DNA from: Candidatus Dormiibacterota bacterium
Lineage (GTDB): Bacteria > Chloroflexota > Dormibacteria > Aeolococcales > Aeolococcaceae
Assembly: GCA_003135255.1 (NCBI GenBank)
Contig: PLAX01000106.1
Span: 16,420 to 32,315, forward strand
Reading direction: 5' to 3'
Length of the DNA stretch: 15,896 nucleotides
Below, piece after piece: positions 1-7,747 of this stretch (position 1 is the stretch's first letter; every line of letters begins with the position of its first letter). The position numbers and the translations under genes were made by a program. The notes beneath the pieces were generated by a model. That model saw only the letters and a list, made by a program, of their open reading frames with translations, did not search any database and was not told the DNA's origin.

Positions 1-2
1 CC

Positions 3-425
3 GAGCGAGCCGTCACCCTCGTGGTCGCGGCCCTGGTCATGGCCGCGGTTGGATCCGTGGTGACCGGTGCAGTCGCGCCGAGCCAGGGTGTGCACCTCGA
101 CACCGGAGGGCTCGTCACCGCGACGGCGTTGCTGGCACTGCTCGCGCTGACCTTCGGCGCCGTGGGGGCGCTCGTCATCGCGCGTCTCCCGCGCGTCGCC
201 GTCCCGTTCCTCGCGGTGGTCGCCGTGGCGGGCTTCTACATCCCCCTTTTCGCGCCGCTCTTCAAGTGGCCGAGCTGGGTCCTGGATCTCTCCCTCTTCC
301 ACCTCTATGGGACGCCGCTCACCACCGGCGTGTACTGGACCGGGCTGTGGGTGATGCTGGCGGTCGTGGTGGTCGGCTTCGGCGGGGCCGTGGCGGCGAT
401 GCGCGTCCGCGAGGTCGGCAGCTGA
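3..425 (+). CDS. C-terminal part of an ABC-2-type transporter permease (5' end outside the window)
   Basis: The frame is open from the first bases of the window, so the gene starts upstream and only about 140 residues are visible. They form alternating hydrophobic helices, roughly at visible residues 7-26, 38-62, 64-86 and 112-131. A short loop containing FHLYGTPLTTGVYW precedes the last helix, and the protein ends in a basic tail (MRVREVGS). This arrangement resembles the last third of ABC-2 permeases annotated as exporters of polyketide-type antibiotics, in which a segment between the last two helices carries an aromatic-rich loop. The partner ATPase is not in the window. The permease assignment rests on topology and general resemblance, and another multi-spanning membrane protein is possible. 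A GC-rich inverted repeat follows the stop codon. Confidence 0.55.
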   Translation, partial: ERAVTLVVAALVMAAVGSVVTGAVAPSQGVHLDTGGLVTATALLALLALTFGAVGALVIARLPRVAVPFLAVVAVAGFYIPLFAPLFKWPSWVLDLSLFHLYGTPLTTGVYWTGLWVMLAVVVVGFGGAVAAMRVREVGS

Positions 426-430
426 CCTGA

Positions 431-459
431 CGCGGCGGCCGGACCTGGTGGCCGTCGCG
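431..459 (+). terminator. GC-rich hairpin after the permease gene
   Basis: Ten-base arms at 431-440 and 450-459 pair at nine positions around a 9-base loop, six bases after the permease stop codon. There is no T-tract, so it is not a classical intrinsic terminator. It may still help end transcription or stabilise the 3' end of the message. Confidence 0.25.
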
Positions 460-490
460 GCGTACCCGCTCGTGCTAGCGTCGCCGGGAG

Positions 491-865
491 ATGTCGGGTG
501 ATGCCGTTCCGCCCCGCCGCCCGGAGCTGTCGTTTGCCGGGTTCGAGAGCGTCGACATGCGGGCGGGGCGGGTGGTGAGCGCTGAGATGGCCATCGGCAC
601 GAGGGCACCGTCTCGGATCATCAGCATCGATCTCGGCCCGCTTGGCATCGTCCAGTCGGTGGGCCAGCTTGCCCTGGTGCCCGAGGCCGAACTGGTCGGG
701 CGCAACGTGGTGGTCTGCATCAACCTGGGGCCTCGCAAGATCGGCCGGTACGTCTCCGAGGCCCTGGTCCTCGGGGTGCCCCATCCCGACAGCCCGGAGG
801 GCCAGGCCCAGGCTACGCCGCTCTACGTGGACGGCAGCGCGGAGGCGGGCAGCCAGGTCTTCTGA
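491..865 (+). CDS. CsaA-like tRNA-binding-domain (EMAP/OB-fold) protein
   Basis: This 124-residue protein is almost entirely one tRNA-binding OB-fold domain. Family landmarks are FESVDMRAGRVVSAE (residues 18-32), a central G(I)VQSVGQL strand matching the SSAQI region of CsaA, ELVGRN followed by a strand and the PRKIG segment, and SEALVLGVP (about 93-101). Stand-alone proteins of this type (CsaA, YgjH) are cytoplasmic dimers that bind tRNA; CsaA also has a reported chaperone activity. ATG 491 is the only in-frame start before the domain, because an in-frame stop lies at 476-478. GGGAG directly abuts the start codon, so ribosome binding site spacing is poor and a leaderless message is possible. 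It differs from typical CsaA in the segment after GRVVSAE, which reads as an alanine- and arginine-containing stretch. Confidence 0.8.
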   Translation: MSGDAVPPRRPELSFAGFESVDMRAGRVVSAEMAIGTRAPSRIISIDLGPLGIVQSVGQLALVPEAELVGRNVVVCINLGPRKIGRYVSEALVLGVPHPDSPEGQAQATPLYVDGSAEAGSQVF

Positions 866-943
866 GACGGGCTTCACGGCCAGCAGTTCACGGGCCAACT
901 GTCTGGGAAGTGCCACCCCTGGACTGGTGGAGCGCCTCGGCCA

Positions 944-1297
944 CTAGGACGGAGCGGCTCCGTCACCTCCGGCTGCTGGAAGAGCCTGGAGGGTGCCGTC
1001 GCTCTCCAGGAAGTACGTGTCATAGGGACTGCCCGTGTCCTGGATGAACATGGCGGCGCCGCTGGTCAGCGGGATCACATCCCCGAGGCCGAAGCCCGGC
1101 GGAAGCAGGGGCGCCATGAGGACCGCGAAGGCGCCCTGATCCCCGGCGCGCGCCAGCTCCACCAGGGGAGCCGCCTGGGTCTCCACTATCGGTGCTGCCC
1201 GGCTTGCGATGACCACAACCGGGAGGGAGCACCTGCCTGACGAAGTGAGCGGCCCAGCGAGTTGCTCACGCGCTCCCGGAGTCAGGGTGGGAGCCAT
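944..1297 (-). CDS. hypothetical protein overlapping the end of the GGDEF/EAL gene
   Basis: Reading from ATG 1297 gives 117 residues and a GAGG motif 7 bases upstream. The start overlaps the last 32 bases of the cyclic-di-GMP gene, an arrangement compatible with translational coupling. The product is rich in Ala, Pro and Gly. It contains a run resembling a small alpha/beta domain (VVVIASRAAPIVETQAAPLV) and a C-terminal part reading SGAAMFIQDTGSPYDTYFLE. I do not recognise the family. An open frame on the plus strand covers part of the same stretch (1209-1568), and high GC content makes long chance ORFs common, so this may not be a gene. It would be convergent with the CsaA-like gene, leaving 78 bases between their stops. 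Confidence 0.35.
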   Translation of the reverse strand: MAPTLTPGAREQLAGPLTSSGRCSLPVVVIASRAAPIVETQAAPLVELARAGDQGAFAVLMAPLLPPGFGLGDVIPLTSGAAMFIQDTGSPYDTYFLESDGTLQALPAAGGDGAAPS

Positions 1298-3563
1298 GGG
1301 GCGGCCTCGCCCGATCGGATTGACCGCGCAGAAACTCTTCGAAGCGGTCGGGGGGGATGGGCGGGCTGAAGAGATACCCTTGGAAGAGGTCACAGCCGTT
1401 GCGCCGGAGGAAGGCCAGCTGATGGTCGGTCTCTACGCCCTCCGCGGTGACCTGCAGATGGAGCTGGTGGGCGAGGGCGATCATGGCCGCGACCAGCGGG
1501 GAGTCCTCCCCCTCGTGCGCGATGTCGCGGAGGAAGGAGCGATCGATCTTGAGGCGGTCGACGGGTAACGTCGCCAGTTTGCTGAGGCTCGAGTACCCGG
1601 TACCGAAATCGTCGATGGCGACAGTGATGCCGGCTCGGCGCAGATGGCGCAGCTCGTGGAGGGCCGCCGCCGGCTGCGATACCGCGCAGGTCTCGGTGAC
1701 CTCGATCTCGAGGCGCTCCCGGGGAAGCCCGGTCTCGAGAAGTGCGGCTGACACCCTGTTGACCAGCTCGCCCCTGCCCAGATCGCGCGCCGACGCGTTG
1801 ACAGCGAGGAGGAGATCTGGGAGGCCCGCAGCTCGCCACTCCGCCATCTGAATGCACGCGGCGCGGAGCACCCAAGTGTCGATCTCGCTGATCACCCCGA
1901 TCTCCTCCGCGAGCGGGATGAAGGTGTCGGGCAGCACGACACCTCGGGTGGGGTGGTGCCACCGGACCAGGGCCTCGCAGCCGACGATGGTACCGCCTTC
2001 CACCGAGACGATCGGCTGGAGTAGCAGGCGCAGCTCGCCGCGCTCTGTGGCGTGACGCAGGTCCTGGTCCAGTTCCAGGCGCTCCGTGGCCGGCGCCAGC
2101 ATGCTGGGCACAAAGACCTCCACTCTCGACCTGCCGGATGTCTTGGCCGCGTACATCGCCAGCTCGGCGTTGCGCAGCAGCTCACCGGCACTCGTCGTCG
2201 ATTTCGACGCCGCGGTGACACCCATGCTCAAGCTGATCACTAGGCTGCCACCGGCGAATTCGAGGGGGGGCCCGAACGCCTGGTGGAGGCGCTCCGCTGT
2301 CTCGAGCGAGTCGCGGGCCCCATCGACGTCCTCGAGGAGCACGGCGAACTCGTCGGAACCGAGCCGGGCGACGGTGTCGCCGGGGCGGAGCGCGGCCGAT
2401 ATGCGTGCCGCAGCCGCCTGGAGAAGGGAGTCCCCCGCCCCGTAGCCCATGCTGTCGTTGACCGTCTTGAAGTGATCCAGGTCCATGACCAGGACCGCGA
2501 TGGTTGCACTGCGGCGGCGCATCCGAATGAGGGCGTGCGCGACCCGTTCAGCGAACAGAACGCGGTTGACGCCGCCTGTCAGGGGGTCGCGGAAGGCGCC
2601 CTGGCGTAGCTGGCGGTCCAGCCGGTTGCGCTCGGTCACGTCGTGCACCAGCGAGAGGACCGCACGACGTCCGGCGAACTTCAGGGCCACAGTGCTGACC
2701 TCGACGTCGATGACCCGCTCGTCCCGCAGGTAGTGGCGGGTGGAGAACGCCGTCCTCCCCGTTCGCGCCCGGCCGAAATCGACGGCAAGGTGCGCCGCAT
2801 CATGGCGGATGACGGCGATGGTCAGCGCCGCGAATTCCTCGGCGGAATACCCGTATGCGGCGATGGCGGCGTCGTTGACGGCGAGGAAGGCGTGGGTCTC
2901 CGCGTCGAGCACCCACATCGCTTGAGGGTTCTCGAAGAAGAGGCGGCGAAACTCCGTCTCGCTGGCCACGGGGATGCCCTCGCCCTTCCGCCCGACTTGG
3001 CGCAACTCGGCGATCATCCGTGACCCGATCGCCGCCGACGTGACCAGCCCGGCGAGGAGCTGCAGGACAGCCGTTTGGGCATCGTCGAAGGCGTTGGGTC
3101 GGGAAGAGGTCACGGTGATCGCACCGATGCGCACTTTCCGGCGGTGAAGGGGGACGGTGACAACCGACCTCGTCCTGAGGCGGCGGCACACCACGGGGTC
3201 CACTCGCGGGTCGTCCTCGGTGTCCTGGCAGACCTCCACAGTGCCGCTGATCAGGGCGTGCCATGGGTCGTCGGGCACCGAGACGGCGAGCCGCGAGCGA
3301 CTGCGGGAGCCGATCCCCACCGCCGCCCGGTGGACCGAGCCGTCGCTGTTGACGATCTCGACGACGGCTCCGTCGGCCCAGCTGAGGGCTCGAGCCCGCG
3401 CAGCGACCCTGCGGGCGATGGCGCGCACGTCGGAACCCAGGTCGAGGATCTCCTGCTGGAACGCCGCGAGGGCGAGTATCTGCCGCACCGACGGCGTCAA
3501 TTCCAACCGGTGTTTGACCTCCGGGAGGGGACCTGGAACCCGTCGCGGCAGATGCGCCGACAT
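1266..3563 (-). CDS. GAF-PAS-GGDEF-EAL cyclic-di-GMP signalling protein
   Basis: The 765-residue protein has no membrane segment. Domains in order are a GAF-like sensor (about 30-185), a PAS domain (about 203-312; FFENPQAMWVLDAE), GGDEF (about 325-485) and EAL (about 495-750). The GGDEF signature reads GSDEF (402-406), with the second Gly replaced by Ser, and is preceded by an intact inhibitory-site motif RPGD (393-396). The EAL domain keeps its key residues: EALVRW (530-535), NASARDL (589-595), EVTE (621-624), DDFGTGYSSL (651-660), LKID (671-674), AEGVET (707-712) and FQGY (727-730). Phosphodiesterase activity is therefore expected, with the GGDEF domain either cyclase-active or regulatory. 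An upstream in-frame ATG at 3680 would add 39 residues unlike a GAF N-terminus, so I chose ATG 3563, although neither start has a strong ribosome binding site. Confidence 0.9.
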   Translation of the reverse strand: MSAHLPRRVPGPLPEVKHRLELTPSVRQILALAAFQQEILDLGSDVRAIARRVAARARALSWADGAVVEIVNSDGSVHRAAVGIGSRSRSRLAVSVPDDPWHALISGTVEVCQDTEDDPRVDPVVCRRLRTRSVVTVPLHRRKVRIGAITVTSSRPNAFDDAQTAVLQLLAGLVTSAAIGSRMIAELRQVGRKGEGIPVASETEFRRLFFENPQAMWVLDAETHAFLAVNDAAIAAYGYSAEEFAALTIAVIRHDAAHLAVDFGRARTGRTAFSTRHYLRDERVIDVEVSTVALKFAGRRAVLSLVHDVTERNRLDRQLRQGAFRDPLTGGVNRVLFAERVAHALIRMRRRSATIAVLVMDLDHFKTVNDSMGYGAGDSLLQAAAARISAALRPGDTVARLGSDEFAVLLEDVDGARDSLETAERLHQAFGPPLEFAGGSLVISLSMGVTAASKSTTSAGELLRNAELAMYAAKTSGRSRVEVFVPSMLAPATERLELDQDLRHATERGELRLLLQPIVSVEGGTIVGCEALVRWHHPTRGVVLPDTFIPLAEEIGVISEIDTWVLRAACIQMAEWRAAGLPDLLLAVNASARDLGRGELVNRVSAALLETGLPRERLEIEVTETCAVSQPAAALHELRHLRRAGITVAIDDFGTGYSSLSKLATLPVDRLKIDRSFLRDIAHEGEDSPLVAAMIALAHQLHLQVTAEGVETDHQLAFLRRNGCDLFQGYLFSPPIPPDRFEEFLRGQSDRARPPHGSHPDSGSA

Positions 3564-3669
3564 CGTGAGCCAACGGTAGCCCGGTCTGGGCACCTTGTGC
3601 AACAGACCGCCCAGGTTCAGATTCCTTCGTGCTTGCCAACGCAGACGTCCGGGGCGACCGAACGAGTGG

Positions 3670-3703
3670 GGCATCGGCAAGCCCGAGCAGATGCGTCACG
3701 TCC
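3670..3703 (+). pseudogene. short relic resembling the central part of a yoeB toxin gene
   Basis: In one plus-strand frame this intergenic stretch reads GIGKPEQMRHV. The intact YoeB at 13948-14214 has GIGKPEQLRHV. At DNA level all but four of the first 34 bases match the yoeB segment at 14070-14103, and two of those differences are synonymous third-position changes. Similarity stops abruptly on both sides, so only the catalytic-Glu loop is preserved. It lies between the divergently placed regions of the kinase and cyclic-di-GMP genes. Chance similarity is possible because the piece is short, but the match in both codons and residues favours a decayed toxin-antitoxin insertion. Confidence 0.4.
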
Positions 3704-3750
3704 AGCGTGCCGGGTCCGATCTCAGCGAGGGTTTGGGCGAACGACCGGAC

Positions 3751-5292
3751 CTACCCCGAATGATCGTTCGATGGGCGATTAAGGGCGTGGTAGAGGCCCC
3801 GGAGCCGTCGATATGCCTCCTGGTACCGCCGGAACAGGAAGTCGTAGGTGGGCACGTCCTCTGGGCGCGGATCGAAGCTTGCAGTGACGCGCACCAGCTG
3901 GCGCAGGCTAGCGAAGCTCGGATGGATGCCGAGCGCCACCCCGGCCGAGAGGGCGGCCCCCACCGCTCCGGCGTCCTGCGGGTCGTCGACGACCTCCAGC
4001 CTCCGCTGGGTGACGTCCGCGATGATCTGCATCCACACCGCGCTCCGCGCACCTCCCCCCACCACTCGCAGCGTCTGGGGGGTGAGGTGGAAATCCTGCT
4101 CGAGCTGCTCGAGGATCCAGCGGAAGTTGAAGGCCACCCCCTCGAGGACGGCGCGCGCCAGGCTCTCGCGATGGTGCTCGGGACCGAGGTTGAGGAAGGC
4201 GGCGCGCAGGAACGGGTCGTTAAGCGCCCGCTCCCCGCACATCCACGGGGTGAAGAGGAGCGACCCGGACCCGGGAGGTGAGGCCTCGGCGTCCCGGTCG
4301 ATCTCCGCGTAGACGTCCCGCCGCGCCAGCTCCCGTTCCCGGCCGCGGTACATCTCGTCGGCGAACCAGTCGATGCAGGCCCCGCCGCTGTCCATCTCCG
4401 CCGTCATCAGGTTGCGCTCCGGGTCACCCGACTGGATCACCGCGACCCCGTGGCGGCCAGTGGGATGTCCGGCGGTGACGATGCCCACCCAGCCCGAGGT
4501 GCCCAGGTAGAGGTGGCCATCACCGTCGCCGACGGCCCCCGAGCCGATGGCGGCCGCGGGGACGTCACCCATCCCGGCCACGATCGGGGTGCCCTGTGCC
4601 ACCCCGAGGTCGGCGGCCGCGTCTTCGCTGGCCCCGCCCACGACGTCGATGGGGCGCACGAGCGGCGGCAGCTTGTCCGAGGCGATGCCCGCCATCCGCA
4701 TGACGCCGCTCATCCACTTCTTGCTCTTGAGGTCGAAGCCGTACGCCGACGCACCTGTCCACTCCATCGTGGTCCGCCCGGTGCACCGGTGCATGAGGTA
4801 GCCGCCCACGTCCACGAAGCACGCCATCTTCCGCCACGTTTCCGGCTCGTGGAAGCGGAGCCACCTCAGCTTGGGCATCATGTCCTTGCCGGAGAGGGTG
4901 GCACCGGCGAGCTGGGCGAAGAGACGGGCACCGCCGAAGCGGCGCATGATCACGGCCGCCTCGGCGCTCGCCCTGCCGTCGAGCCAGATGATCGGCCGGC
5001 GCAGCACCGCCCCTCCGGCGTCGAGCGGGACGAGGCCCATCATCTGGGTGCTGAAGGTCACGCAGGCCAGCGAGCCGGGGCCCCGGTGTCCGCCCCACAC
5101 CGCCCTCGTGCCCGCGCAGACCGCCCGCCACCAGTCCTCCGCCTCCTGCTCCGCCCAGCCGGACCTCGGGAAGTGGGTGGGGTAGGGTTCGATGTGCTTG
5201 GCGAGGACCTTGCCTCGAAGGTCGGTGAGGACCGTCTTGACGCCGCTCGTGCCGACGTCATGGGCCACGATCAGGTCGACGGGATCGGGCAC
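3751..5292 (-). CDS. FGGY-family carbohydrate kinase (xylulokinase-like)
   Basis: The 513-residue protein has the usual length of FGGY sugar kinases, which phosphorylate a polyol, ketose or related substrate with ATP in the cytoplasm. Visible hallmarks are the N-terminal phosphate loop DVGTSGVKTVLTD (about 12-24), WAEQEAEDWW, the substrate-side STQMMGLVPLD and RPIIWLDGRAS, the catalytic-Asp region GMGDVPAAAIGSGA, the ATP-binding LGTSGW, and the C-terminal VVGGGARSAVWMQIIADV. The pattern is closest to xylulokinases, but the substrate cannot be read from sequence. GTG 5292 is chosen because GGAGGT lies 6 bases upstream; the longer ATG 5337 form would add residues unrelated to the family. It is transcribed divergently from the aldolase-aminotransferase operon, 221 bases away, suggesting a shared pathway. 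Confidence 0.9.
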   Translation of the reverse strand: MPDPVDLIVAHDVGTSGVKTVLTDLRGKVLAKHIEPYPTHFPRSGWAEQEAEDWWRAVCAGTRAVWGGHRGPGSLACVTFSTQMMGLVPLDAGGAVLRRPIIWLDGRASAEAAVIMRRFGGARLFAQLAGATLSGKDMMPKLRWLRFHEPETWRKMACFVDVGGYLMHRCTGRTTMEWTGASAYGFDLKSKKWMSGVMRMAGIASDKLPPLVRPIDVVGGASEDAAADLGVAQGTPIVAGMGDVPAAAIGSGAVGDGDGHLYLGTSGWVGIVTAGHPTGRHGVAVIQSGDPERNLMTAEMDSGGACIDWFADEMYRGRERELARRDVYAEIDRDAEASPPGSGSLLFTPWMCGERALNDPFLRAAFLNLGPEHHRESLARAVLEGVAFNFRWILEQLEQDFHLTPQTLRVVGGGARSAVWMQIIADVTQRRLEVVDDPQDAGAVGAALSAGVALGIHPSFASLRQLVRVTASFDPRPEDVPTYDFLFRRYQEAYRRLRGLYHALNRPSNDHSG

Positions 5293-5513
5293 GCTGGGAC
5301 CTCCGGATGACCTGGGCCGCCAGGATGCCGCCTCCACTGTGGGGGCGGAAACCAGCGGGCAGCACGGCCGGCATTCTCAAGCGCCAGCATTCGCCGTTGC
5401 GCCTCTGCCTGTACAGGGGCGGAGGGCCCAGCTGCCCAGAACCGAAGGACCCTTGGCGCGCCACGGGCAGGAGACCACACTGCTTTGATCGGAAGTCCAC
5501 GGAGGATTGAAGC
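5293..5513. promoter_or_regulatory. divergent intergenic region of the kinase and aldolase-aminotransferase genes
   Basis: This region should hold both promoters. On the minus strand GGAGGT (5299-5304) serves the kinase GTG. On the plus strand GGAGG (5501-5505) serves the fusion gene GTG at 5514 with 8-base spacing. I see no convincing sigma-70 boxes, riboswitch or perfect operator palindrome. Confidence 0.45.
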
Positions 5514-7724
5514 GTGATCACCGAGGTGCCCGCAAGCCAGCAGGTCGTCGACATCTGCCGTGAGCTGCTCGCCCGTGGCTATCTGAAGGCAAACGAGGGC
5601 AACGTGTCCGTGCGCATCCCCGGCAGCGAGCAGTTCGCGATCACGGCGTCGGGACGCGACTACGACAAGTTGACGGTGGACGACGTCTGCATCCTGGACC
5701 TGGATCTGAAGGTGGTGTCGGGCACCCAAAAGCCCTCCATCGAGTCGGGTTTGCACGCCGCCGCCTACCGATACCGACCTGACGTGAACGTTGTCGTCCA
5801 CTCGCACCAGCCGTATGCGAGCGCTCTGGCGATCATGCGCAAGCCCATACCCGCGCTCTTCGACGAGCAGGTGCGCTTCTTGGGTCGGGGTGTCCCCATC
5901 GTCAGCTATGCGCCGTCCGGCACCGGCCTTCTGCGCCGCAATGTGGTGCCAAAGATCAAGGCCGGGGGCAACGCGCTGATCCTCGCCAACCACGGCGCCC
6001 TGGTCCTTGGCAGCGATGTGGACAAGGTGTTGCACAACCTGGCACTGCTCGAGAAGTGTTCGAAGTCGTATCTCATGAGCCTCATGACCGGCGAGCGGAC
6101 GCGGCGGATTCCCCTGTTGGTGAGAGAGATTGCGTTCGCCCAGCTCCGGAAGGAGGAGAAGGCGGAGGCGGTGCCGGTTCAGGGCAATGGGAGCGGACCC
6201 CGGCACGAGCCGGAGGCCGGGCCGGCCGAGCGCGCCACCTCGGCGGGCCCGCACGATGCGCCGTCCGAGGCCGGCGAAGCCCAGTACGCCATCAGCCGCT
6301 ATCCGGATGTGCCGGCGGTCTACGCAAAGCTCAACGAGCTGGTGGAACAGCCCATGCGCCGGATCCGCCGGCAGACGATGACCGAGTACCTCGGCTACTT
6401 CGAGACCAAGTGCCAGCGTTCGAAGCAGCTCACGGACCAGGCGAAGCTCAGCATCCCCGGCGGAGTGCAGCACAACCTCGCCTTCAACTACCCGTTTCCG
6501 ATCGCCATCGAGAGAGCCGAGGGCGCCTACCTCTGGGATGCCGACGGCAACCGGTACATCGACTTCCTCCAGGCGGGCGGCCCCACCGTGCTGGGCAGCA
6601 ACTACCCGGCCCTCCAGGAGCGGGTGATCGAGGTGCTGCGTACCTCCGGCCCGGTGACCGGCCTCTTCCACGAGTACGAGCTCAAGCTCGCCGAGCTGGT
6701 GCGGCGGTTGGTGCCCTCGGTGGAGATGTTCCGGATGTTCGGTTCCGGAACCGAGGCGGTGATGGCGGCCATCCGAGCCGCCCGCGCCTCCACCAAGAAG
6801 GGCTACGTGATCAAGGTGGGCGGCGCCTATCACGGCTGGAGCGACCAGATGGTGTACGGGCTCCACGTGCCGGGGACCAGGAGGTACGAGTCGAAAGGGA
6901 TCCCATGGGCGGCGACCAGCCACACCTGCGAGGTTTACCCGAACTCGGTGAGCGCCCTCCATCGCAAGCTGATCGAGAATCGGCTCCGGGGCGGGACAGC
7001 GGCCGTGATCCTGGAGCCGCTGGGACCCGAGAGCGGCACCCGCCCGGTCGCCTTCGACTTCAACCGCCAGGCGCGCGAGCTGTGCGATGAGTTCGGCGCA
7101 CTGCTCATCTTCGACGAGGTGGTCACCGGGTTCCGGGTGGGCATGGGCTGCGCCCAGGGGTACTTCGGCGTTCGTCCCGACCTGACCGTCTTCGGCAAGT
7201 GCATCGCCGGAGGGTATCCGATGGCGGGTGCCGTGGGCGGGCGGTCCGACGTCATGTCCAGCTTCGCGGCCGGAATCGGCGGCACCGGCGAGCGCGCCTA
7301 CGTTGGCGGCACGCTCTCCGCCAACCCGCTCTCGTGCGCCGCCGGCTACTTCGCGCTCCTGGAGATGGAGCGCACCAACGCGCCGGTCATCGCGGGAAGG
7401 GCAGGCGATCGGCTGAGCCGGGGGCTATCCGAGATGATCGATCGGCATCGCCTGCCCTACGTCGTCTACAACACTGGCTCGATCGTTCACCTGGAGACCT
7501 CGGGCGTGATGCTCCTCGACCTCCATCATCCCCTCCGCCTGGCTCGCGAGCTCAAGCCGCGCCGGACCATGATCGAGGAGATGGGAGCCGCCTACATGGC
7601 CAACGGCGTGGTCACCCTGGCAGGCTCGCGCATCTACACGTCTTTGGCGGACACGGACGAGGTCATCGACGAAGCCCTGGGACACTTCGAGGAGGTCTTC
7701 TCCCACATCGGGGCGGCGAGGTGA
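5514..7724 (+). CDS. fusion of class II aldolase/adducin domain and class III PLP aminotransferase (GSA-aminotransferase-like)
   Basis: Two complete enzymes are joined in 736 residues. Residues 5-205 are a class II aldolase/adducin domain: NEGNVSVR (27-34), Glu77 in PSIES at the catalytic-acid position, and zinc ligands H96-x-H98 and His160 in ANHGALVLG. A hydrophilic Glu/Ala/Pro/Gly linker (about 211-258) follows. Residues 262-736 resemble class III aminotransferases, especially glutamate-1-semialdehyde aminomutase: GSGTEA (410-415), GGAYHGWSD (436-444), FDEVVTGFR (533-541, Asp534 for the pyridine nitrogen) and the Schiff-base lysine K562 in FGKCIAGGYP. Both active sites look intact. A retro-aldol cleavage followed by amination of the aldehyde product, or the reverse, is inferred; the substrate is unknown. 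Genuine heme-pathway HemL is unlikely given the fusion and its neighbours. GTG 5514 has a GGAGG 8 bases upstream. The gene is followed closely by the MFS carrier and faces an FGGY kinase. Confidence 0.9.
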   Translation: MITEVPASQQVVDICRELLARGYLKANEGNVSVRIPGSEQFAITASGRDYDKLTVDDVCILDLDLKVVSGTQKPSIESGLHAAAYRYRPDVNVVVHSHQPYASALAIMRKPIPALFDEQVRFLGRGVPIVSYAPSGTGLLRRNVVPKIKAGGNALILANHGALVLGSDVDKVLHNLALLEKCSKSYLMSLMTGERTRRIPLLVREIAFAQLRKEEKAEAVPVQGNGSGPRHEPEAGPAERATSAGPHDAPSEAGEAQYAISRYPDVPAVYAKLNELVEQPMRRIRRQTMTEYLGYFETKCQRSKQLTDQAKLSIPGGVQHNLAFNYPFPIAIERAEGAYLWDADGNRYIDFLQAGGPTVLGSNYPALQERVIEVLRTSGPVTGLFHEYELKLAELVRRLVPSVEMFRMFGSGTEAVMAAIRAARASTKKGYVIKVGGAYHGWSDQMVYGLHVPGTRRYESKGIPWAATSHTCEVYPNSVSALHRKLIENRLRGGTAAVILEPLGPESGTRPVAFDFNRQARELCDEFGALLIFDEVVTGFRVGMGCAQGYFGVRPDLTVFGKCIAGGYPMAGAVGGRSDVMSSFAAGIGGTGERAYVGGTLSANPLSCAAGYFALLEMERTNAPVIAGRAGDRLSRGLSEMIDRHRLPYVVYNTGSIVHLETSGVMLLDLHHPLRLARELKPRRTMIEEMGAAYMANGVVTLAGSRIYTSLADTDEVIDEALGHFEEVFSHIGAAR

Positions 7725-7747
7725 GCGCACCCGAGGAGGCTGGGCGC

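Noticed and set aside
7199..7720. Upstream extension of the MFS frame
   Set aside because: This part is an out-of-frame reading of the aminotransferase. A good ribosome binding site precedes GTG 7748 and the family N-terminus starts there.
5514..7724. Canonical hemL for tetrapyrrole synthesis
   Set aside because: The aminotransferase half is GSA-like, but the aldolase fusion and the kinase and carrier neighbours do not fit heme biosynthesis, and no other heme gene is present.
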